This document shows, one piece after another, positions 37,505 to 47,619 of a stretch of 64,000 nt of DNA (positions are counted from its first letter, which is position 1; every line of letters starts with the position of its first letter). The notes beneath the pieces are model-generated. The model searched no databases and had not been told where the DNA came from. It saw only the letters and a list, made by a program, of their open reading frames with translations. The position numbers and the translations under genes are program-made. The DNA lies in NCBI GenBank assembly GCA_963921425.1, contig OY992833.1, positions 8,281,228-8,345,227 of the forward strand, given 5' to 3'. This stretch comes from Dryas octopetala. Its lineage: Eukaryota; Streptophyta; Magnoliopsida; Rosales; Rosaceae.

Positions 37505-40413
37505 GACCTATTGTGTACCGAAATGACGATTTCGTGTGTTCTCAACACCCAATGTGGTTCAATTTGTCTAGAACGCTAATCTTAACACGAGAAAGTCCTT
37601 CCACATATCCTTCTTGCCAACCGGGCATGTTTTGGTATAATTTTAACAAAATTGGACCAAGTATGTACCTAAATAACATTTTCTTGAGTTCTTAATATCT
37701 AATGTGGTTCAATAGGTCTAGAACGCTAATCCTAACATGAGAAAGTGTTTACCCTTGTCTTTCTTACCAATCATGCTCGTTTTGGTACAATTTAGACAAA
37801 ATTGCACCAAGTTTGCACCGAAATGATGATTTCGTGCGTTCGTTACACCCAATGTGGTTCAATTGGTCTTGAACGCTAATCTTAACATGAGTAAGTGCTT
37901 CCGCATGTCTTTCTTGACAACCGAGCACGTTTTAGTATAATTTTGACAAAATTAGACCAAGTATGTACCGAAATAACAGTTTCTTGCGTTCTTAACACTA
38001 AATGTGGTTCAATAAGTCTAGAACACTAATTCTAACATGAGAATATGCTTCCCCATGTCTTTCTTGCTTACCGGCCACGTTTTGGTACAATTTGGATGAA
38101 ATTAGACCAAGTATTTACCAAAATGACATTTTCATGTGTTCTTAACACCAAATGTGGTTCAATAGGTGTAAAACACTAATCTCTACAAGACAAAGAGGTT
38201 CCCCATGTATTTCTTACCAATCGGTCACGTTTTGGTGCAATATGGATGAAATTGGACCAAGAATGTACCGAAATGACATTTTCGTGCGTTCTTAACACCG
38301 TATGTGATTCAATAGGTCTAGAACACTAATCCTATCAAGAGAAAGAGCATTCCGTTATCTTTCTTGCTAACCAAGTATGTTTTGGTGCAATTTAGACGAA
38401 ATTGGACCAAGTATACACCAAAATGACATTTTCCTGCGTTCTTAACACCAAATGTGGTTCTATAGGTCTAGAACGCTAATCTTAACATTAGAAAGTCCTT
38501 CCCCTTGTCTATCTTGCAAACCAAGCATTTTTTGGTGCAATATGGACGAAATTAGACCAAGTATGCACCGAAATTGTTCATTTTGCATCAAATTTTCCAA
38601 TTCGATACGTACCAAATTGTCCATATTGCACCAAATGTGGTTTTATTAGTCTAGAACGCTAATCCTAACATGAGAAAATGTTTCCCCATGTCTTTCTTAC
38701 CAAATGGTCACGTTTTAGTGCCATTTGGACGAAATGGGATCAAGTATGCACCGAAATGACGTTTTGGTGCATTCTGAACACCAAATGTGGATGAAATTGG
38801 ACCAAGTATGCACCGAAATGGTCCATCTTGCACGAAATTGTCCAATTCAGTATGTACCAAATTGTCCACATTGCACCAAATCTATTTCAATTTGTCCATA
38901 ACGCTAATCCTAACATGCGAAAGTGTTTCCCCATGTCTTTCTTACCAATCGTGCTCGTTTTGGAACAATTTAGAGCAAATTGGATCAAGTTTGTACCGAA
39001 AAGACGATGTCGTGCGTTCTTAACACCCAATGTGGCTCAATTGGTCTAGATTGCTAATCCTAACATGAGAAAGTGCTTCCCCATGTCTTTCTTGCCAACC
39101 GGTCACATTTTGGTGACATTTGCATGAAATGGGATCAAGTATGCACCAAAATGACGTTCCGGTGCGTTCTTAATACCAAATGTGGATGAAATTGGACCAA
39201 GTATGCACCGAAATTATCCATATTGCACCAAATTGTCCAATTTGGTACGTACCAAATTGTCCATATTGCACAAATGTGGTTCAATTGGTCAATAACGCTA
39301 TTCCTAACATGAGAAAGTGCTTCCCCATGTCTTTCTTGCCAACCGGGCTTGTTTTTGTGCCATTAAGGACAAAATGGGATCAAGTATGCACTGAAATAAT
39401 GTTTCGGTGCGTTCTTAACACCAAATGTGGATGAAATTGGACCAAGCATGCACCGAAATTGTCCTTATTGCACCAAATTGTCCAATTTGATGCGTACCAA
39501 ATTGTCCACATTGCACCAAATGTGGTTCAATTGGTCAATAACGCTAATCCTAACATGAGAAACTGTTTCCCATGTCTTTTTTACATATGGTGCTCGTTTT
39601 GGTAGAATTTAGATGAAATTATAGCTAGTTTGTTTCGAAATGACGATTTCGTGCGTTCTTAGCACTCAATGTGGTTCAATTAGTCTAGAACACTAATCTT
39701 AACATGAGAAAGTGCTTCCGCATGTCTTTCTTGCCAATCGGGCACGTTTTGGTATAATTTTAACGAAATTGGACCAAGTATATACCGATATAACATTTTC
39801 TTCTGTTCTTAATACCTAATGTGGTTCAATTGAACTAGAACGCTAACCCTAAGATGAGAAGGTGCTTCCCCATGTGTTTCTTGCCAACCGGGCATGTTTT
39901 GTTACAATTTAGACGAAATTGGACCAAGTATGTACCGAAATGATGATTTATGTCCTTTTTAATATTAAATGTGGTTCAATAGGTGTAGAACGGTAATCGT
40001 AGCATGAGAAAGTGTTTCCCCATGTTTTTCTTACCAATCGTGCTCATTTTGCTACAATTTAGACGAAATTCGACCTATTTTGTACCGAAATGACGATTTC
40101 GTGCGTTCTCCACACCCAATGTGGTTCAATTCGTCTATAACGCTAATCTTAACATGAGAAAGTGCTTCCGCATGTCCTTCTTGCCAACCGGGCATGTTTT
40201 GTTTTAATTATAGAGAAATTGGACCAAGTATGTACCCAAATAACATTTTCTTGCATTCTTAATACCTAATGTGGTTCAATTGGTCTGGAACGCTAATCCT
40301 AACATGAGAAAGTGTTTCCCCTTGTCTTTCTTACCAATCATACTCGTTTTGGTACAATTTAGACAAAATTGGACCTAGCTTGTACCGACATGACGATTTC
40401 GAGCGTTCTTAAC
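37505..40413. repeat. Satellite array, 150-bp unit with 245-bp composite units
   Basis: The anchor AATGTGGTTC recurs every 150 bp at 37551, 37701, 37851, 38001, 38151, 38301 and 38451, and again at about 39519, 39669, 39819, 39969, 40119 and 40269. In the middle (about 38560-39520) there are units of about 245 bp, made of a 150-bp unit plus about 95 bp holding the subrepeat ACCAAATTGTCCA. Monomers diverge clearly from each other. An A LTR begins at each edge (minus at 37504, plus at 40414). Open frames across it are periodic and not genes. Confidence 0.93.
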
Positions 40414-41019
40414 TGATGAGTGTGCATTTTGCATCACTTTATGATACTAATTCCTTAACCTAGAGTGTTAGAACTCGATATTTTGTGTTTCTTGTCTTGT
40501 TTTTGTGTTTTCAGGTCAAATGAAGCAGAAATGAGAAAAAGAAGCAAATAGAGCCATTTTGGGACATTTCCTGGTCAAACTAGGAAAATGAGTGAAATCC
40601 TGGTCAAACCAGGAAAAGTGCAGAAATCCTAGTCAAATGAGAATTCCTAGTCACACTAGGAAACATCAAGTCCAGAACCATCATTGCGGAGCCAGAAATG
40701 AGAAATCCTAACTGAAACAGGAAATCCTGGTTGAACTAGGAAACCTAACCCAAATAGGGAAAGGAGTCCTAATGACACTAGGAGACCCCAGGGGAAATAT
40801 GGTCATTACGAGGAGTCAAAATGGATAAGGAAATGATGGTCAAAGTCAACTCTACAAAGTCAAGGTTCCAAAAGCTTCTAGAAGGTGGTGGACATCCACG
40901 GAAATGAATATAGGGAAGAAATGAATTTGAATTCAAATGGAAATGAGGGGCAAAATGGGAAGTCAAAAGTTAAGGGCCCATGGGCCTAAGGGATGCCGAA
41001 CCCAAGATGGGCCATGCGT
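40414..41019 (+). mobile_element. Plus-strand A LTR fragment, U3 part
   Basis: Starts with TGATGAGTGT and runs through the palindrome region. It is interrupted at 41019/41020 by a solo LTR and continues at 43526-43618. The target duplication TGCGT is at 41015-41019 and 43521-43525. Confidence 0.9.
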
Positions 41020-43520
41020 TGTTGATGTGTTTTCTTAGAATAAAATAAACAATTATCTCATTCTAAGTTTACTCGCAAGTGCACGAATCGCATCAGTAGC
41101 AAAGCGTACAAGCACGAGGTCGATCCCACAGGGAATGGTTAATATACAACAAATCAGTGCAAGTAATCACTAGAATAACTAAATGGGGGATTTTGAAAGA
41201 TGGAAACACACGAACACATCACCACACGCACACACACTTTATTCTATCTTGCAATGTTAATTTTCAGTTTCAAATCAGATAAGCATGCAATAACCATCCA
41301 AGGCTAATGACAGTTAATTTGAACACAACATATTAAAGTTTGACAGCTAACAAGGTTTGGCTAGTTACTTTCTCGCCATTGTTCTCCTAATGCATAAACT
41401 AAGAGCTTCTTGGGCCTTCCTTAGCTAGTTAACCTACATGTTCCCTAGTTCAAGCTAAGGCAGCTGTTACCCATGCAGGAGTCATTAAGTTTTATGAGAA
41501 CGTCAAACATGCACAACATATAAGCTTTGACTATTTCCTTATAGAGGTCGCCCAACCCCACTACCAAGAATAATCCCTTATTCCCTTGTTACTTGTGGTT
41601 TAGTGTCTTTGACTATTTCACAGCTAAACCTAACAGATAAACTAGATGCAATTACCCTAAGGTGGCCAGTCAAAGGATGCAAACAACTAGTGACGGGGGT
41701 TTTAATAGATAGTGGAAATTTAATAAGTGCAAACATCAAACTAACAGACCAAGAGACGGATAAACGATTTGTTAAAGCATACGAGTCCATTAATCAACCT
41801 ACGACTAACATGCAAGATAGAATAACTAACCTACATAATTAAATAAAACAAATAAAAGAAACAAAACAGCAACAAATAAATGAAATCCCAATTCATGATT
41901 GTTAACGGAAATCAGAAACACAAATTAAACAAACTTAGAAGCATAAACTAAATGAAATCAGAAACGCAAGACACACAAGATTAAACGCATGCACTAATTA
42001 AAAATCAGAAACATAAAGCAACTAGAACAACTACACAATTAAATGAGATCACATAAATTAAATTGCATAAACATAAATAGCTAAATAATTTCAGAACCAA
42101 AGCTATAAAAGAATTAAAGAGACAACTAAATAAAACAGCAAACTAATTAAATAAAATCAGTAACATGATCCAACAACAAGAATAGATACTAGAAGGAAAA
42201 GGAAAACAAAAATCAGAGGTGCAACAAATGGGGGCTGCGGCAAGGAGGGAGGAAGAAGGAGGCACCTAGCACAAGCAATTGGCTCACGGCAAGGTGAGCT
42301 TGGGCTTGCGGCAGCAGGTGGTCCTTCCCTCTCACTTGTCACGCCACCCTCTTCCTAAACCTCTCTCTGAATTCGGCTCACCTTACAAGAATAAAAGTCT
42401 GAAACTAAAACCCTAAAACAGCAAAATAAAACTAAGAGGGAGAGAGAGTGATTTCGGCTGGAGGAGGAGAGAAAATAATGTTCTCTAAAAGTCTGAATGA
42501 GGGGATTTAAATAGGAGAAGCCTTCCTTGAGAGGCAAGGAAGAGCAAGTTGCGGCTGGCTAGGGTTTGCTCTCCTAGTGCCTTGCGGCTTCAGCTAGGGT
42601 TAGCTGATCAGGCCTTGGCGTGATGGGCTGCTCCCTTTTGGGCTTGAGTGGCTCACGCTTAGCCTAGCTAGGGTCCCTCCTTGGTGTTTGGGCTGGTAGT
42701 CTTGGGCTTTGGGCTTGTATGTTGGGCTTCCATGTTGGGCTTCAGTAGCTTGCACAAGATGGGCTAGGGTTTCACTCCATGGGCTTCCACCTTGGGCTTG
42801 TCACCTTGGGCTTGCGCATGGCCCCTTGTCTTGCTAGGGTTTGCATGGCATGCATGTGCATGCATGGGCTGCCATCTTCCTCCTTGCGTGTGGCTTTTGG
42901 GCTGCTAGGGTTTGGGCCCATGCATGTGCATGCATGGCCCACTTGGTTCGGCATCCCTAGGGCCCATGGGCCCTCCACTTTTGACTTCCCATTTTGCCCC
43001 TCATTTCCATTTGAATTCAAATTCATTTCTTCCCTCCATTCATTTCCATGGATTTCCACCACCTTCTGGAAGCTTCTGGAACCTTGAAAAACATTTCCTG
43101 GTGCAACTAGGATTTCTTGAAAATGAGAGATTCCTTATCCATTTCGACTTCTCGTAATGACCATATTGCCCCTGGGGTCTCCTAGTGTCACTAGGACTCC
43201 TTTCCCTAGTTGGGTTAGATTTCCTAGTTCGACTAGGAATTCCTGTTTGAATCAGGATTTCACATTTCTGGCTCCGCAATGATGGTTCTGGACTTGATGT
43301 TTCCTAGTGTGACTAGGAATCCTCATTTGACTAGGATTTCTGCACTTTTCCTGGTTTGACCAGGATTTGTCCCAAAATGGCTCCATTTGCTTCTTTTTCT
43401 CATTTCTGCTTCATTTGACCTGAAAACACAAAAATAAGACAAGAAACACAAAATAGCGAGTTCTAACACTCTAGGTTAAGGAATTAGTATCATAAAGTGA
43501 TGCAAAATGCACACTCATCA
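41020..43520 (-). mobile_element. Solo family A LTR
   Basis: 2501 bp, TGTTGATG...ACTCATCA, flanked by TGCGT on both sides (41015-41019 and 43521-43525). It is closely similar to the solo LTR at 30615-33124. All open frames inside it are in LTR sequence. Confidence 0.95.
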
Positions 43521-43618
43521 TGCGTGCACATGCATGGGCCAAACCCTAGCAGCCCATTATGCATGCGTAAGGAGCAAGGTGGCAGCCCATGCATGCGCAT
43601 GCATGCCATGCAAACCCT
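43521..43618 (+). mobile_element. Plus-strand A LTR fragment, end of U3 part
   Basis: Continuation of 40414-41019 after the solo LTR. It ends within the CATGCATG-rich block, where it is fused at about 43619 to inverted gag sequence. Confidence 0.82.
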
Positions 43619-43809
43619 GGTTGAGTGGGCAGCGAAGGTGCTGAAAAATGGCTCAGGGGCTGCGGCATCATCTCATTTGCTTCAGCCATGTCGACACTCT
43701 CAGTCTCTTCACTACTCGAATCTGATGCACTAGGTTGTGGGCTGACTTGTGATGTACCTAAAGCTTCGTTCTTGAGCCTCTCCAACCTTGCAACAAGTTC
43801 AGGGTTCAT
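43619..43809 (-). pseudogene. gag: Family A gag, N-terminal fragment
   Basis: The first 63 or so codons of the family A gag, ATG at 43809, on the minus strand. It breaks after the LPTQP motif at about 43619 and reads on into LTR sequence (residues FAWHACACMG), giving a chimeric 87-residue frame that ends at 43546. It is not expected to be functional. It is the left arm of the inverted repeat whose right arm holds the intact gag. Confidence 0.88.
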
Positions 43810-43993
43810 AAAACACACCTAATCAAGAGAAAAACACACAATCAATAGAAAGAATGCATATAAAGGCATGGCATTTATTAAAAACTAAAAATTAACCAAA
43901 ACTGAAATCTAACTAATATAACCTAATTCTAATGACTAATTAAACCAATTCATTGATATTAGACACCATTCCCCGGCAACGGCGCCAAAAACT
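43810..43993 (-). other. Family A leader and PBS, left arm
   Basis: PBS perfect at 43970-43987. Same leader as at 3811-3994. Confidence 0.88.
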
Positions 43994-45739
43994 TGTTGAT
44001 GTGTTTTCTTAGAACAAAATAAACAATTACCTCATTCTAAGTTTACTCGCAAGTGCACGAATCGCATCAGTAGCAAAGCGTACAAGCACGAGGTCGATCC
44101 CACAGGGAATGGTTAATATACAATAAATCAATGCAATTAATCACTAGAATAACTAAATGGGGGGTTTTGGAAAGATGGAACACACGCACACATCACCACA
44201 CGCACACACCCTTTATTCTATCTTGCAATGTTAAGTTTTCGGTTTCAAATCAGATAAGCATGCAATAACCATCCAAGGCTAATGACAGTTAATTTGAACA
44301 CAACATATTAAAGTTTGACTGCTAAAAAGGTTTGGCTAGTTACTTTCTCGCAATTGTTCTCCTAATGCATAAACTAAGAGCTTCTTGGGCCTTCCTTAGC
44401 CAGTTAACCTACATGTTCCCTAGTTCAAGCTAAGGCAGCTGTTACCCATGCAGGAGTTATTAAGTTTTATGAGAACGTCAAACATGCACAACATATAAGC
44501 TTTGACTATTTCCTTATAGAGGTCGCCCAACCCCACTACCAAGAATAATCCCTTATTCCCTTGTTACTTGTGGTTTAGTGTCTTTGACTATTTCACAGCT
44601 AAACCTAACAAATAAACTAGATGCAATTACCCTAAGGTGGCCAGTCAAAGGACTCAAACAACTAGTGACGGGTTCTAATAGATAGTGGAAATTTAATACA
44701 TGCAAACATCAAACTAACAGACCAAGAGACGGATAAACGATTTATTAGAACATGCAAATCCATTAATCGACCTACGACTAACATGCGAGATAGAATAACT
44801 AACCTACATACTTAAATTAAATAAATAAAAACAGCAACAAACAATAATGAAATCCCAATTCATGCTTGCAAAAGAAATCAGAAACGCAAAGTAAACAAAA
44901 TTAAATGCATGCACGAATTAAAATCAGCAACATAAATTAATTGAAATCAAAAGGGAAACTAAATAAATTCAGAAACTCAATTAAAAATATTCAGAGGCAC
45001 AATCCAACAATAAAATAGAAAACTAGAACGAAAATCAAAAGAAGCAAGGGGAAGGGGCTGCGGCAAGACAAGGAAGAGAAGGCACCTTGCACAAGCAATT
45101 GGCTCACGGCTATGGTGAGCTAGGGCTTGCGGCTTAGGGGTGTCCTTCCTTGCAGCCACGCCACTCCTCTCTCTCTCTCTACCTTCGGCTAGCTCTCCCT
45201 AAAACAAAACTAAATTCTGAAATTAAAAACCTAGAACAGAAAAATAAACTAGAGGCTAAAGGAATTTCGGCTGGAGTGTAGGAGGTGAGAAAAATATGAT
45301 CCCTCGGGTTCTGAATGAAGAGGATATATATAGAGGTGCAATCCTTGAGAGGCAAGGAAGAGAAAACTTGCGGCTGCTAGGGTTTCTTCTCCTTGTTGCT
45401 TGCGGCATCAGCTAGGGTTAGGGCTTGTGGGCTTGCGGCAAGGCTTGGTCCTCTTGGGCTTAAGTGGCGCATGCAAGTCAGCTAGGCCCCCCTCCCTTGC
45501 GCATGGGCTGCTGGTCTTGGACCTTGATGTGCTTTGGGCTCACATGTGTTGGGCTGAAGTGGCTTGCACAAGATGGGCTAGGGTTTCACTCCATGGGCTT
45601 CCACCTTGGGCTTGCATCTTGGGCTTGCGCATGGGCTCTTTGGCTGCTAGGGTTTGCATGGTATGCATGCGCATGCATGGGCTGCCATCTTCCTCCTTGC
45701 GCATGGTCTTTGGGCTGCTAGGGTTTGGGCCCATGCATG
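43994..45739 (-). mobile_element. Family A LTR, left arm of the palindrome
   Basis: The LTR starts TGTTGATG at 43994, holds a TATA box (TATATATA, 45325-45332) and stops at the centre of symmetry in mid-U3. The PPT-proximal U3, including the palindrome cluster, is missing. Confidence 0.9.
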
Positions 45740-45760
45740 CACATGCATGGGCCCAAACCC
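45721..45760. repeat. Centre of a 4-kb inverted repeat
   Basis: Perfect 19-bp arms GGGTTTGGGCCCATGCATG (45721-45739) and its reverse complement (45742-45760) around the spacer CA. Outwards, the symmetry continues with mismatches through LTR, leader and the start of gag, to about 43619 on the left and 47809 on the right. The right arm lacks roughly 90 bp present in the left arm. Confidence 0.92.
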
Positions 45761-47435
45761 TAGCAGCGCAAAGGCCATGCGCAAGGAGGAAGATGGCAGT
45801 CCATGCATGCGCATGCATGCCATGCAAACCCTAGCCCATCTTGTGCAAGCCACCTCAGCCCAACACATGTGAGCCCAAAGCACATCAAGGTCCAAGACCA
45901 GCAGCCCATGCGCCAAGGAGGGGGCCCTAGCTGACTTGCATGCGCCACTTAAGCCCAAAAGGAGCAGCCCATGCCGCAAGGCCCTGATGCACCTAACCCT
46001 AGCTGAAGCCGTAAGCAACAAGGACAAGGAACCCTAGCAGCCGCATGTTTCCTTCTCCTTGCCTCTCAAGGAATGCACCTCTATATATATCCCCTTCATT
46101 CAGAACCCTAGGGATCACTTTTTCTCACCTCCAACTCCAGCCGAAATTCCTTTTGTTCTCTAGTTTTATTTTTACTGTTCTAGGTTAGTTTTAGTTTAAT
46201 TCTTGTGAGGGCTAGCCGAAGGTAGAGAGAGAGAGAGGAGTGGCGTGGCTGCAAGGAAGGACACCCCTAAGCCGCAAGCCCTAGCTCACCATAGCCGTGA
46301 GCCAAATTGCTTGTGCAAGGTGCCTTCTCTTCCTTGTCTTGCCGCAGCCTCTTCCCCTTGTTTCTTTTGAATTTTGTTCTAGTTTCTATTTTAACTGTTG
46401 GTTTATGCTACTGAAGTTAATTAGTTTATGATTCTGAATTTATTTAATGCATGGTTCCGATTTCATTTAGTTGTTTATGTTTATGCAATTTAATTTATGC
46501 AATTTAATTTAGTTGTTTAGTTGTGCCTTTAATTTTGCGTTTCTGATTTTCTTTAGCAAGCATGAATTGGGACTTTGTTTATTTGTTAGTTTCTGTTTTT
46601 ATTTATTTTATTTAATTATGTAGGTTAGTTATTCTATCTTGCATGTTAGTTGTAGGTCGATTAATGGATTTACATGTTCTAACAAATCGTTTATCCGTCT
46701 CTTGGTCTGTTAGTTTGATGTTTGCACGTATTAAATTTCCACTATCTATTAGAACCCCCGTCACTAGTTGTTTGCGTCCTTTGACTGGCCACCTTAGGGT
46801 AATTGCATCTAGTTTATCTGTTAGGTTTAGCTGTGAAATAGTCAAAGACACTAAACCACAAGTAACAAAGGAATAAGGGATTATTCTTGGTAGTGGGGTT
46901 GGGCGACCTCTATAAGGAAATAGTCAAAGCTTATATGTTGTGCATGTTTGACGTTCTCACAAATCTTAATGACTCCTGCATGGGTAACAGCTGCCTTAGC
47001 TTGAACTAGGGAACATGTAGGTTAACTGGCTAAGGAAGGCCCAAGAAGCTCTTAGTTTATGCATTAGGAGAACAATGGCGAGAAAGTAACTAGCCAAACC
47101 TTTTTAGCTGTCAAACTTTAATATGTTGTGTTCAAATTAACTGTCATTAGCCTTGGATGCTTATTGCATGCTTATCTGATTTGAAACTGAAAACTTAACA
47201 TTGCAAGATAGAATAAAGTGTGTGTGCGTGTGGTGATGTGTGCTTGTGTTCCATCTTTTCAAAACCCCCCATTTAGTTATTCTAGTGATTAATTGCATTG
47301 ATTTGTTGCTTATTAATCATTCCCTGTGGGATCGACCTCGTGCTTGTACGCTTTGCTACTGATGCGATTCGTGCACTTGCGAGTAAATTTAGAATGAGAT
47401 AATTGTTTATTTTGTTCTAAGAAAACACATCAACA
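45742..47435 (+). mobile_element. Family A 5' LTR, right arm of the palindrome
   Basis: The plus-strand LTR lacks the distal U3 and ends ...CATCAACA at 47435. TATA box CTATATATATCC at about 46081-46090. It drives the intact gag at 47620 (inference). The two TATA boxes of the palindrome face away from each other, about 750 bp apart. Confidence 0.9.
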
Positions 47436-47619
47436 AGTTTTTGGCGCCGTTGCCAGGGAATGGTGTCTAATATCAATGAATTGGTTTAATTAGTCATTAG
47501 AATTAGGTTATATTAGTTAGATTTCAGTTTTGGTTAATTTTTAGTTTTTAATAAATGCCATGCCTTTATTTGCATTCTTTCTACTGATTGTGTGTTTTTC
47601 TCTTGATTAGGTGTGTTTT
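47436..47619 (+). other. Family A leader and PBS, plus strand
   Basis: The PBS at 47442-47459 matches 17 of 18 bases; A replaces G at 47455. Just before the gag start is TTTTTCTCTTGATTAG/G, a splice-acceptor-like sequence ending at 47610. Confidence 0.87.

Noticed and set aside
37505..40413. CRISPR-like or gene-family interpretation of the tandem repeats
   Set aside because: Units are contiguous 150-bp monomers without unique spacers; the periodic frames are by-products.
45400..45834. Open frames of 95-144 residues rich in HACACM / MHGMHAHA
   Set aside because: They come from the CATGCATG and GGGCTT repeats of the A LTR and occur in both strands and several frames.
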